This document shows, in pieces, positions 1-8,743 of a DNA stretch of 64,000 nucleotides; the stretch's first letter is position 1; every line of letters starts with the position of its first letter. The stretch is from Clostridium sp. 12(A) (GTDB lineage Bacteria; Bacillota; Clostridia; Lachnospirales; Lachnospiraceae). The position numbers and the translations under genes are program-made. The DNA is taken from positions 248,001 through 312,000 of the forward strand of contig JAGI01000003.1 in the NCBI GenBank assembly GCA_000526575.1, given 5' to 3'. The notes below the pieces were generated by a model. It searched no databases. It saw only the letters and a program-made list of their open reading frames with translations, and was not told the DNA's origin.

Positions 1-547
1 TCAGCCGGCTGTCCCCTTCTAAGTCTTCCAAAAGGTCTAAGGGTTCCAGTACCTGATATTTCTTTAACAATGCTATGGTCCTTCTGATCTCAGTAGGCGC
101 TGGCTGCTTTTTAAAGAGCCGGTAGCTTCCAAGCTTCTCGTGGATATCACTTAATGTAGTATAAACATTGACGCTTGTAGATACCTCTGCCATCTGTTCG
201 GCGTAAATCAGCTTTAAAACAAGAAGATATAGGGTAGCAAGCTTTGGAAGCTTATCTCCCATGGTCGTTTCTCCCTGAATATAAATGATCCCAAGCTGGC
301 TGTTTTCCAGAACGGATACACCGATTACGGCAAGATAGGAACGGATAAATTCCAGATGCTTGTTGCAGATTCGAAATTCCTGATTATAGGCAAAGCGTTC
401 GGTCCGCTTATCGTACTTGTGCTCCAGCACAAAGGTCTGACGCAGGAGTATTTTTAAGCCGTCGGTGACTTCTCTTTTTTCCTCCTGGCTTAAAGCATCG
501 TAATATGGGATCTGGCCGATGGCGCCAGCAGTCTCTTCGTATGTCAT
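1..547 (-). CDS. jetB: Wadjet system protein JetB-like (DUF4194), C-terminus cut by window edge
   Basis: About 182 N-terminal residues are visible, starting MTYEETAGAIGQIPYYDAL; the frame stays open to base 1, so the C-terminus lies outside. The ATG overlaps the jetA stop as ATGA, which points to translational coupling. The segment is predicted helical and winged-helix-like (SQEEKREVTDGLKILLRQTF near the start), as in the DUF4194/MksE-type kleisin partner of Wadjet complexes. Known role of the family: together with JetA (kleisin) and JetC (SMC ATPase) it forms a DNA-loop-extruding complex, and JetD cleaves circular plasmids. The assignment rests on family resemblance and on being directly after jetA. 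jetC and jetD should follow to the left of base 1, which this window cannot show. Confidence 0.75.
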   Translation of the reverse strand, partial: MTYEETAGAIGQIPYYDALSQEEKREVTDGLKILLRQTFVLEHKYDKRTERFAYNQEFRICNKHLEFIRSYLAVIGVSVLENSQLGIIYIQGETTMGDKLPKLATLYLLVLKLIYAEQMAEVSTSVNVYTTLSDIHEKLGSYRLFKKQPAPTEIRRTIALLKKYQVLEPLDLLEDLEGDSRL

Positions 548-1905
548 GATTCATTCCTCCTTACAAACACCAGCTTGGGGTAGCGGTATCTGCCATTGTC
601 AATCAATTCCGGTTCGGGATTTTCCACTCCGTAAATGCTTTTTCGTCTTGTGGAATAATCATAAGCCAGAATCAGCATTTCAAAATCCTCTGCCGTTTTC
701 ACCGTATGCTCTGTCACTTCCATACGGCCGTGATCCATATGGGATGCCAGATAGTTTTCGATCTCTTTTCGGCTGTAACGGTTCTTTAACCGATTTAAGT
801 TTAAAATCTCCTGAGCTGTCAGCTCCACAGATTCCTCATCTGCTGCAAGGGTCTCTTTAAAGACAGACCTTGGCTTTCTTTTCTTATATAGAGCATGCTC
901 CGATAAAATGGATACCTGAGATAAGTTCATCCGATTGCCAGTCTCCTGGATCGCAGCTTCCTGGTCCTCTGCCTCTGATAAATGATTTAACAGGCGGATG
1001 ACAAGGCCCTTCATGTTATCTTCCTGATTGAGCAGATAATTAAGCCTTGTTACGGTGGCCCGGATATACCTGGAATGCTCCTTATCCATGTTGGCGATCC
1101 GGTGTTCAATATCATCAAATCCCCGCTCAATCTGATCCAGCTTTTCTGAAACATCTGCTGCCGTTACTTTATTCCGGCTGCGGACGCTCATCTCTTCCAT
1201 CCACTGGACATCTTCCCGCATGGCGCTGATCCAACGCTTGATATCATTTTTATAGAGATAGAAATTATCAGAGGTTTTTAAAATGTGGTATTTCTTCTTT
1301 ACGATTTCTTCCACATAGCCTTCCAGATGATCCTTTAAAAGCTCTCCGTATGCCCGTTTTTCAAGAAGGCTTGCAAAGAACTTGTCCATGTTGTGAAGCA
1401 TGTCCTGAAGGGTCTTGTTGAGCCGTTTCGTGTTGACATAGGCCGTATTTAAGAGGCTGATGCTGGCTCTTGGATCATTTTTCAGGGAAAAGAGGATGGC
1501 GTAAATGTTCTGGATATAAATCTGGGTCTCATCTTCTTCGTCTGTGGTAAGCTTAAAAAATGCCTCAATCATAACAGCTGCATAATCAGGGATTACGATA
1601 TGGACTGTCATGGAGGCATAATCATCTACTTTTCGAAGCCAGCCGGCTCTTAACAGCCAGTTAAGCACTCTGGCGGCAGGGGGCTCCAGCTCATCGGCTT
1701 CCTCTTCCAATTCATCCTGCCAGATAACAAACCGTTTCTGGAGAAAATATTCGTCAAGCACCTGGAGACAGACCTCTCTGCTTAAAAAGTAGTTGCTGTA
1801 TTCATATTCTTCATTAATTCTCAGCAAAGCTTCTATGTAGGTAGACCGGTTGATGGAGCGGAACAATCCCCAAAAGCGGTCCGGTATTTCATTCATCAGT
1901 ATCAT
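544..1905 (-). CDS. jetA: Wadjet anti-plasmid/phage system protein JetA (DUF5716 family)
   Basis: 453 aa, a usual length for the JetA family. The N-terminus (IPDRFWGLFRSINRSTYIEA, then LSREVCLQVLDEYF and a GWLRK-DDYAS-VIPDYAA stretch) has the pattern of the JetA winged-helix region. The middle (about residues 200-300) is helical with coiled-coil character, and the C-terminus is charged. JetA is the kleisin-like (MukF/MksF-related) subunit that bridges the SMC heads in Wadjet complexes, which recognise and cut small circular DNA. The gene is first in its operon and its TGA overlaps the ATG of jetB. Start chosen at the first ATG (MILMNEIP), preceded by GAGAGG at a rather long spacing; the ATG at 1896 is an alternative. 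Named from family knowledge, not from a search. Confidence 0.82.
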   Translation of the reverse strand: MILMNEIPDRFWGLFRSINRSTYIEALLRINEEYEYSNYFLSREVCLQVLDEYFLQKRFVIWQDELEEEADELEPPAARVLNWLLRAGWLRKVDDYASMTVHIVIPDYAAVMIEAFFKLTTDEEDETQIYIQNIYAILFSLKNDPRASISLLNTAYVNTKRLNKTLQDMLHNMDKFFASLLEKRAYGELLKDHLEGYVEEIVKKKYHILKTSDNFYLYKNDIKRWISAMREDVQWMEEMSVRSRNKVTAADVSEKLDQIERGFDDIEHRIANMDKEHSRYIRATVTRLNYLLNQEDNMKGLVIRLLNHLSEAEDQEAAIQETGNRMNLSQVSILSEHALYKKRKPRSVFKETLAADEESVELTAQEILNLNRLKNRYSRKEIENYLASHMDHGRMEVTEHTVKTAEDFEMLILAYDYSTRRKSIYGVENPEPELIDNGRYRYPKLVFVRRNES

Positions 1906-1973
1906 AATTCGTTCGCTTCCTCTCCCGTCCTTCTGCTGTAATTCTTTCGTTTCAGCGGCATTTTTGCAGAAAC

Positions 1974-2014
1974 GGACAAAAAGAAACGGCTATCATAGGT
2001 TCATGACAGCCGTT
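1974..2014 (-). terminator. Probable Rho-independent terminator of the chemoreceptor gene
   Basis: On the minus strand the arms AACGGCTGTCAT and ATGATAGCCGTT form a 12-bp stem with one G-U pair, followed by TTCTTTTT. The wobble pair forms only in minus-strand RNA, which favours termination of transcription from the chemoreceptor gene upstream of jetA. Confidence 0.6.
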
Positions 2015-2151
2015 ATGTTTTTATTAAGGCTTCTCCTTACATTATAGCAAAAATCTCCATTTCTTACAATAACATTATACTTGCTGGTGTTATCTGTCTG
2101 TCATGGTATCTGCTGCTTTCTTTACGTAAGGAATTTAAGCCTCAGTGATGA

Positions 2152-4302
2152 TTAATATTTTGAAGAATGGTAGCTCTGTACTTCTTCTGGAATCTCAATC
2201 TCCCGGGAATCATGGGAAACAGCATTGTATGCAGAATATCCGCTGTCAAATGCCTCCTGCTCCTTGACTGGGGCAGCTCCCATATCCTGTAGACGGAATT
2301 TTTCCACTTCCTGTTTTAATAACTGAGCCTGGGCATCTAATTCTTCACTGGATGCAGAGCTTTCTTCCGCAGTAGCCGCATTGGTCTGAACTACTACAGA
2401 TACCTGGGTCAGGCCCTGGTTAATCTCATCTATGGCTTCTACCTGTTCATAAGAGGCAGTTGCAATCTCCTGAATGGTCTTTTCTACCAGTGCAGAATGC
2501 TCTGCCACTTCCTTTAAGATACGGGTCGTCTCACGGGCAATTTTTCCTCCCTCTGAGACGGTCTCAACAGAGTGTCCGATCAGCTCTGCTGTCTGCTTGG
2601 CGGCCTCCGCAGATTTACCAGCCAGATTCCGTACTTCATCGGCAACGACTGCAAAGCCTTTTCCTGCTTCGCCAGCTCTTGCAGATTCCACAGCCGCATT
2701 CAGGGCCAGAATATTCGTCTGGAATGCAATGTCCTCAATCACCTTGGTTATGCTGGATATCTTATCGGAAGCCTGTCCGATTTCCTTCATGGACTGATCC
2801 AGCCTCTCCATGTAGGCATTGCCTTCATTCATTCCGTCACTGGCCTGTTTCACATAATCGGTTGCTTTTTGAACATTGGCTGCATTCTCCTGGGCTCTGT
2901 TTGCAACACTGGTTATGGAAGAGCTTAATTCTTCCACCGTAGCGGCCTGCTCCGTAGCGCCTGCTGCCAAAGCCGTGGAAGCATCTGAAATCTGCTTGGA
3001 GCCATCTGCCACACGTTCTGAGGCTTCCTTTATCTTACCAAAAACGGAATTCAGATTTAAAGTGATTCGATTTAAAGAATCCCTGATCTTTACAAAATCA
3101 CCCTTATAATCCTGGGTTGTTGTAACGGTACAATCTCCTTTTTCCAGACCGCTTAAAATCATGGATATCTCATTGATATATTGATTTAAGGTATTAACCG
3201 TCTGCGTAAAGGACTGAGAAAGGATTTCAAGCTCATCACCTGAGTTTACCTGTGGTACTTCAGTATGTAAATCTCCCTCTGACAGGGCCTCGATGCGTTT
3301 CACCAGATTGATGATGGGGGTTACAATAGGAGTGGCAATGCGGAACGCAAAGAGCAATGATACCCCGATTAACAGAACCGTCATAAACGCAGTCATACCT
3401 AAAGACTGATAAAATGCCATCATCATCTCTGACTTATCGGAAACGACTGCCATGGACCAGCCATCGGTATTGGTGACCGGTGTATATCCCATAATCAGAA
3501 CTTTACCTTTAAAGACTGATTGCCGGATACCTGTATTTCCTTTTGCCATATCCTGAATATTATTAGAGAGAACAGAAAACGCTTTGTCTGTTTTTCCCAT
3601 CTCAATATAGTTGGTCTCATTTGCTACGGTCTCTCTGTTTTTATGGGCAACCACCTTACCTGTTTTATCCACAATAAAACCATAGCCTGATTTACCTATG
3701 GAAACTCCGTCAATCATGTTGCTGAAGGTATCCGCATCCATGGCTCCAGATATAATTCCGTTGAATTGTCCGTTATTGACTTTCGTGGCAATCACCAGAA
3801 TGGTTTTTCCAAGCACCTCGCTGTGGAAGGTGGAAGAAAGATAGGTCTCTCCCTTCATTGCCTGGATAAAATATTCCTGATTGCTTATATCGCTTCCATT
3901 GCTTGCTTTTCCGTTGACATCTGCTGTAATCATATCGATAAAGCCATATTGCTTTGCCAGCTTGTCAAGAGCCTCCTTTCTCTGATCCGGGCTTTTATTC
4001 TGATCTGTTATGGATGTGTACTGGGATGCGGATTCAATCTTTGTCTTATAGACTTCAATGGCATTCTCCACGGACTGACTATAAGCCTTGGCCGATTCCA
4101 TCAGTCGTTTATCGGTGTTATCTTTCGTATCACTATAAAACATAAAACCATTGACTACTCCAAAAAGAATCGAAATTGATACTGAGAGACTGATGATACC
4201 AATTAATAATGTCTTTTTAATGGATCGTTTCTTTCCAGTTGAAACCTGGCCTTCCTCTTTTTTTCTAATGGCCTTTTGTAATAATTGACTCTTCCTTTCC
4301 AT
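2152..4302 (-). CDS. Methyl-accepting chemotaxis protein with dCache sensor domain
   Basis: About 716 aa. A basic N-terminus leads to a membrane segment (around residues 31-52), an extracellular region of about 240 residues with dCache features (GFIVDKTGKVVAHKN, QEYFIQAMKGETY), and a second membrane segment (around 300-322). A HAMP domain and a long cytoplasmic coiled coil follow. The highly conserved signalling hairpin tip is present (FQTNILALNAAVESARAGE, then GFAVVADEVRNLA). Such receptors sense small ligands outside the cell and control CheA through CheW. Three in-frame starts exist: GTG at 4317, ATG at 4308 and ATG at 4302. I chose 4302 because GGGGG at 4311-4315 then lies 8 nt upstream. 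No che genes are adjacent, so this is an orphan receptor. The ligand is unknown. Confidence 0.9.
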   Translation of the reverse strand: MERKSQLLQKAIRKKEEGQVSTGKKRSIKKTLLIGIISLSVSISILFGVVNGFMFYSDTKDNTDKRLMESAKAYSQSVENAIEVYKTKIESASQYTSITDQNKSPDQRKEALDKLAKQYGFIDMITADVNGKASNGSDISNQEYFIQAMKGETYLSSTFHSEVLGKTILVIATKVNNGQFNGIISGAMDADTFSNMIDGVSIGKSGYGFIVDKTGKVVAHKNRETVANETNYIEMGKTDKAFSVLSNNIQDMAKGNTGIRQSVFKGKVLIMGYTPVTNTDGWSMAVVSDKSEMMMAFYQSLGMTAFMTVLLIGVSLLFAFRIATPIVTPIINLVKRIEALSEGDLHTEVPQVNSGDELEILSQSFTQTVNTLNQYINEISMILSGLEKGDCTVTTTQDYKGDFVKIRDSLNRITLNLNSVFGKIKEASERVADGSKQISDASTALAAGATEQAATVEELSSSITSVANRAQENAANVQKATDYVKQASDGMNEGNAYMERLDQSMKEIGQASDKISSITKVIEDIAFQTNILALNAAVESARAGEAGKGFAVVADEVRNLAGKSAEAAKQTAELIGHSVETVSEGGKIARETTRILKEVAEHSALVEKTIQEIATASYEQVEAIDEINQGLTQVSVVVQTNAATAEESSASSEELDAQAQLLKQEVEKFRLQDMGAAPVKEQEAFDSGYSAYNAVSHDSREIEIPEEVQSYHSSKY

Positions 4303-4363
4303 GGTCATATCCCCCACTTATCCTTTGTATTTTTCTAACCGTTTCTTTCCAAATCGTATTTGA

Positions 4364-4393
4364 ATTATATAACAAATAGCAGATATTTGTCAA
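4364..4393 (-). promoter_or_regulatory. Sigma-A-type promoter for the chemoreceptor gene
   Basis: On the minus strand TTGACA (4388-4393) is followed after 18 nt by TATAAT (4364-4369); an overlapping TATATA gives a 16-nt spacer. It lies about 65 bp upstream of the chosen start codon. Confidence 0.65.
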
Positions 4394-4484
4394 ATATTGT
4401 AAATTCTAGTCATAAGGCAAGTGTTAGCGTATATCAAGGGACAAAATAACAGCTATAGTCCTAGACAATTATTTTTTAAATTCC

Positions 4485-4521
4485 ATAAAAAAACCGCTGC
4501 AGCCTTAGCTAACAGCGGTTT
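4485..4521 (-). terminator. Rho-independent terminator of ftsH
   Basis: The minus-strand arms AAACCGCTG and CAGCGGTTT form a perfect 9-bp stem, followed by a run of T residues. It begins 8 bp after the ftsH stop codon. Confidence 0.85.
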
Positions 4522-4528
4522 GATTCAT

Positions 4529-6505
4529 CTAATTTTTATTATCTCCAAGGTGAGAATCTGATTCTTTCTCAGCTTCCTTTTCTTCAACCCAGTCTGTAAG
4601 ACCGTCAGAAAGTTCTGCTTTGTCTTCCCCCTCAGCATCCTTCTTTTTCTCATCCGGTTCAGGAATTCCTTTTGCCTCCCGGAAAATCTTCATGAATTCC
4701 TTACCAGTAATGGTTTCTCTTTCAATCAGGAACTCTGCAATCTTATCCATGATATCACGATTCTCCATCAGCAGGGATTTGGCTTCTTCATAGGCTTCCT
4801 TCAGCATTCTCATTACTTCGTCATCTACCTGGGAAGAAGTTGCTTCTGCACAGTTCATCACAGTACGGCCGCTTAAGTACTGGTCTTCCTTGGTAGCAAG
4901 TCCAATAAGGCCAAACTTATCTGACATACCGTATTGAGTCACCATAGCTCTGGCAATCTTAGTTGCCTGCTCTATGTCATTGGCAGCTCCTGTGGTAATG
5001 GAATCAAATACGATTTCCTCAGCCGCACGGCCGGCCAGATAGCCTACCAGCATGGCATGAAGCTCTTTCTTGGAATTTAAGAATTTCTCTTCTTCCGGTA
5101 CCTGCATCACGTATCCCAGAGCACCCATAGTCCTTGGAACAATGGTGATTTTCTGTACTGGTTCTGCATCTTTTTGCAGGGCACTGACCAGGGCATGGCC
5201 GACCTCGTGGTAGGAAACGATACGGCGTTCTTCCTTATTAAGAACACGGTCTTTCTTTTCTTTACCAACCAGCACTACCTCAACTGCCTCAAATAAATCC
5301 TTCTGTGCCACGGCATGACGTCCGTTCTTAACTGCCAGAATGGCGGATTCGTTAATCATGTTTGCAAGATCAGAACCAACGGCTCCAGAGGTTGCAAGAG
5401 CGATGGCATCAAGATCAACGGTCTCATCAAGAAGAACGTCTCTTGCATGAACCTTTAAAATATCCACACGGCCTTTTAAATCCGGCTTATCCACAATAAT
5501 ACGGCGGTCAAAACGACCTGGTCTTAAAAGAGCCGGATCGAGAATCTCCGGACGGTTGGTCGCCGCAAGGACTAAAAGACCCTTGGAAGAGTCAAATCCA
5601 TCCATCTCTGAAAGAAGCTGGTTGAGTGTCTGTTCTCTCTCATCGTTACCGCCTCCAAACCTGGAATCACGGCTTTTTCCAATGGCATCTACTTCATCGA
5701 TAAAGATTATACAGGGAGCGGATTCCTGGGCCTGTTTGAATAAATCACGGACACGGGAAGCACCCACACCTACGAACATTTCAACAAAATCGGAACCTGA
5801 CAGGGAATAAAAGGGCACGTGGGCCTCTCCTGCTACTGCCTTGGCAAGAAGGGTCTTACCTGTTCCCGGAGGGCCTACAAGGAGGGCACCTTTTGGAAGC
5901 TTGGCTCCAATCTTCGTATATTTCCCTGGATTATGAAGGAAATCTACAATCTCAGTTAAGGATTCCTTTGCCTCGTCTTCTCCCGCCACATCCTTAAAGG
6001 TGATACCGGTTTCCTTCTGCACATAGACCTTGGCGTTGCTCTTTCCAACTCCCATCAGTCCGCCGCCGCCAACCCGGCGCATCATGAAGTTCAATAAGAA
6101 TCCCATGGCTGCAAATAAAAGCAGATAGCTGACTATGGTCTGAATGAAGAAATTGCTGTCTTTTCGAGTCCTTACGATATCTACACCTGCATCATAAAGC
6201 CGTTCTACCAGCTTTGAGTCAGAGTCCATACGAACCGTGTAATAGCTGACTCCGGGCTTGTATCCTTCCCAGGTGTTCTTAGGCGTAATGGTAATCTTTG
6301 TATCGTCTACATGAACAGACTCTACTTGTTTCGCATCAACCATATTCATAAAGGTGTCGTAACTCAGTTCTTTATTGGTCCTCGTTGTAATTGCATTGTG
6401 CAGATAAGAAATTCCTGCTACGGCAATCAGAAACGCAGCGACCCATATAACGATGGCCTGGGTATTTTTCGGCATCTTGTTTTGATTCTGATTCTTGTTA
6501 TCCAT
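4529..6505 (-). CDS. ftsH: ATP-dependent zinc metalloprotease FtsH
   Basis: 658 aa membrane-anchored AAA+ protease that degrades misfolded membrane proteins and short-lived regulators as a hexamer. Two membrane segments (about residues 17-37 and 121-141) flank the extracytoplasmic domain. The AAA module has Walker A GPPGTGKT (211-218), Walker B IIFIDE (266-271) and the second region of homology around [10 protein letters not shown]. The peptidase has the zinc site HEVGH (433-437), with a likely third ligand Asp510 in TTGAAND. The charged tail of about 40 residues is typical of Clostridia. The start is supported by GGAGA about 10 nt upstream. It stands alone between its own promoter and terminator. 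Confidence 0.97.
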   Translation of the reverse strand: MDNKNQNQNKMPKNTQAIVIWVAAFLIAVAGISYLHNAITTRTNKELSYDTFMNMVDAKQVESVHVDDTKITITPKNTWEGYKPGVSYYTVRMDSDSKLVERLYDAGVDIVRTRKDSNFFIQTIVSYLLLFAAMGFLLNFMMRRVGGGGLMGVGKSNAKVYVQKETGITFKDVAGEDEAKESLTEIVDFLHNPGKYTKIGAKLPKGALLVGPPGTGKTLLAKAVAGEAHVPFYSLSGSDFVEMFVGVGASRVRDLFKQAQESAPCIIFIDEVDAIGKSRDSRFGGGNDEREQTLNQLLSEMDGFDSSKGLLVLAATNRPEILDPALLRPGRFDRRIIVDKPDLKGRVDILKVHARDVLLDETVDLDAIALATSGAVGSDLANMINESAILAVKNGRHAVAQKDLFEAVEVVLVGKEKKDRVLNKEERRIVSYHEVGHALVSALQKDAEPVQKITIVPRTMGALGYVMQVPEEEKFLNSKKELHAMLVGYLAGRAAEEIVFDSITTGAANDIEQATKIARAMVTQYGMSDKFGLIGLATKEDQYLSGRTVMNCAEATSSQVDDEVMRMLKEAYEEAKSLLMENRDIMDKIAEFLIERETITGKEFMKIFREAKGIPEPDEKKKDAEGEDKAELSDGLTDWVEEKEAEKESDSHLGDNKN

Positions 6506-6556
6506 CTGTGTAAAGTCTCCAATCCGGATAGTTTCTACCCATTATATATCTCTATC

Positions 6557-6585
6557 ATTATAGTGTCAGTCTCCCCATAAATCAA
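6557..6585 (-). promoter_or_regulatory. Sigma-A-type promoter for ftsH
   Basis: Minus strand: TTGATT (6580-6585), a 17-nt spacer, and TATAAT (6557-6562), about 50 bp upstream of the ftsH start. No CtsR-like or CIRCE-like operator was seen here. Confidence 0.7.
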
Positions 6586-6645
6586 GAAAAGAATTATAAA
6601 ATCCTTATAAACACCCGGACTGGTTTTATTTTTCAAAAATGTAAT

Positions 6646-7626
6646 TTACCGTTCCTCACGGAAATATGCCTGACCAAGACTTTCCGGTGGCTGGTGTTCC
6701 CTTTTTTTCCTTAAACTGGAAATGATGAGCACGATAATGGTTACAACGTAAGGCAGTGCTTTGAATATTTCCTGTGACCCACGGCTTAAGCCTGGGATAT
6801 ATAAATATAGGATGTAAAGTCCACCAAACAGCAAGGAACCCCAGATGGCTCCTACCGGCTTCCAAAGGGCAAAAATGACTAGAGCGATGGCAAGCCAGCC
6901 TCTGTCACCAAAACCGTTATTGGTCCAGGTTCCTCCGGAATATTCCATTACAAAGTAGAGACCGCCAAGACCGCTTAAACCGCCGCCAATGCAGGTTGCC
7001 AGATACTTGTAGGCAGTAACAGGAATTCCTGCTGCATCCGCAGTCGCCGGGCTCTCTCCTACGGCTCTTAAGTTCAGGCCTTTTCTCGTTTTATTTAAGA
7101 AAAGTGCAAGTGCGATTGCAAGTGCAACGCCAAGATACGTAAGAAAACCATAAGAAAACAGAGCCTGTCCCAAGACGCCAAGCTTAGAAAGTCCTGGAAT
7201 GGGAGTCTTAAATGCCTGTCCGGTCACTGCAACAGAGATCTGTCCAACACCGCCTGCAAGCTTTGAAAGAGAGCCGCCGAAAAAGTTGCCAAATCCCACA
7301 CCAAAGGTAGTCAGTGCAAGTCCGGTTACGTTTTGATTTGCCTTTAAGGTTATGGTCAGTATGCTGTAAATCAGTCCGCCAAATGCAGCACACAAAAAGG
7401 CACATAAAAAGGAAATCAGCACGCCAACCAGTCCATTGGGAGCCGCTGTAGAATTTTCATATAAAAAGGCGCCGATCAGTCCTGCAATGCCTCCCATATA
7501 CATCATGCCCGGAATCCCCAGATTTAAGTTACCTGATTTTTCTGTCAGGATTTCTCCAAGTGCGCCATAGAGAATTCCGATTCCCTGACCGATCACTTTT
7601 TGAATAAAGATTACCAAAAGTCCCAT
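6646..7626 (-). CDS. BMP-type ABC importer permease, second subunit (nucleoside-type)
   Basis: 326 aa, highly hydrophobic, about 8-10 membrane segments. It has the BPD_transp_2 pattern of sugar/nucleoside importers: GILYGALGEILTEKSGNLNLG near the N-terminus and LRAVGESPATADAAGI in the coupling region. It is the last gene of the lipoprotein-ATPase-permease-permease operon, 16 bp after the first permease. In known members of this family (Bacillus nupNOPQ/yufNOPQ, spirochete PnrA systems) the two permeases form a heterodimer that imports purine or other nucleosides. The substrate here is inferred from the family only. Confidence 0.9.
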   Translation of the reverse strand: MGLLVIFIQKVIGQGIGILYGALGEILTEKSGNLNLGIPGMMYMGGIAGLIGAFLYENSTAAPNGLVGVLISFLCAFLCAAFGGLIYSILTITLKANQNVTGLALTTFGVGFGNFFGGSLSKLAGGVGQISVAVTGQAFKTPIPGLSKLGVLGQALFSYGFLTYLGVALAIALALFLNKTRKGLNLRAVGESPATADAAGIPVTAYKYLATCIGGGLSGLGGLYFVMEYSGGTWTNNGFGDRGWLAIALVIFALWKPVGAIWGSLLFGGLYILYLYIPGLSRGSQEIFKALPYVVTIIVLIISSLRKKREHQPPESLGQAYFREER

Positions 7627-7642
7627 GATCTATTACTCCTTC

Positions 7643-8743
7643 CTATTCTGCCGATGAACGTTTGCCGCCCCGGAACCTTACTTCATAGTCAATAAAGAAT
7701 TCACAGCCCAGAATAAAGAAAAGAATGATGCCGGTAATAACGTCGGAAGCATTTTCATTTAAATTGAACTGAGAGGCGATCTGTCCGGCTCCCTTTTGCA
7801 TGAATACAAGGAAGAAGGAAACAATGATCATGGCAAAGGTGTTGAATTTACTGAGCCAGGAAACGATGATGGCAGTAAATCCTCTGCCGCCTGCCGTACT
7901 GGTGGAAATCGTATGGCTGGCACCGCTTACGATGATGAATCCGGCAATTCCACATAAGGCACCGGAAAGAGCTACGGTTCTCATAATTACTTTTTTCACG
8001 TTAATTCCGGCATAGCGTGCAGTATTGCCGCTCTCTCCCACGACGGAGATTTCATAGCCCTGCTTGCTGTGCTTTAAGTAAAAATACATGGCAATGGTAA
8101 GCCCTAATACAATGATAAGATTCCAGCCATATTCCAGACCAAAGAGCTTTGGAAGCCAGCCACCCTTTGTCGCAGAGTTAATGGTTCCAACGGAGTTAGA
8201 TCCCTTTGGATTTTCCCAGAAAATGATACCAAAGGTTACTACCTGCATGGCAACATAGTTCATCATCAAGGTAAATAATGTTTCATTGGTATCCCAGTAT
8301 GCCTTAAAGAAAGCTGGAATGCAGGCCCAGATCATGGCTGCTATGGCGCTTCCAAGGAACATGAGGGGAAATAATATAAAAGGAGAAAGAGTATTTCCAA
8401 AATAGATCATCATAGCGGCGGAAGTTACGCCTCCAATTAAGACCTGACCTTCTGCACCAATATTCCAGAATCTCATTTTAAATGCCGGAGTGATACCAAC
8501 TGCGATACAAAGCAGCACCAGGGTATCTCTTATGGTCATCCAGATTCTTCTCTTGGTACCTACGGCTCCTTCAAAGATTCCTTTATAAACTTCAATCGGA
8601 TTCAGTCCAGTCAGTGCCACGATGACTCCTGCACAGACTACCAAAGACAGAAAAACCGCAATGAGGCGAATCATCCATGCCTTCCATGGTTCAATGGATT
8701 CCCGCTTTGCCGTTTGAAACAGCGGCTCTTTTCCCTTCATCAT
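7643..8743 (-). CDS. BMP-type ABC importer permease, first subunit
   Basis: 366 aa with about 9 membrane segments and the BPD_transp_2 signature. LNPIEVYKGIFEGAVGTKRR precedes the core, with a coupling-helix motif like VVGESGNTARYAGINVKK. The start overlaps the ATPase stop by 4 bp (ATGA), so the two are translationally coupled. It partners with the 6646-7626 permease, and both receive energy from the double ATPase upstream. It is longer at the N-terminus than the second permease, as is usual for this subunit. Confidence 0.9.
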   Translation of the reverse strand: MMKGKEPLFQTAKRESIEPWKAWMIRLIAVFLSLVVCAGVIVALTGLNPIEVYKGIFEGAVGTKRRIWMTIRDTLVLLCIAVGITPAFKMRFWNIGAEGQVLIGGVTSAAMMIYFGNTLSPFILFPLMFLGSAIAAMIWACIPAFFKAYWDTNETLFTLMMNYVAMQVVTFGIIFWENPKGSNSVGTINSATKGGWLPKLFGLEYGWNLIIVLGLTIAMYFYLKHSKQGYEISVVGESGNTARYAGINVKKVIMRTVALSGALCGIAGFIIVSGASHTISTSTAGGRGFTAIIVSWLSKFNTFAMIIVSFFLVFMQKGAGQIASQFNLNENASDVITGIILFFILGCEFFIDYEVRFRGGKRSSAE

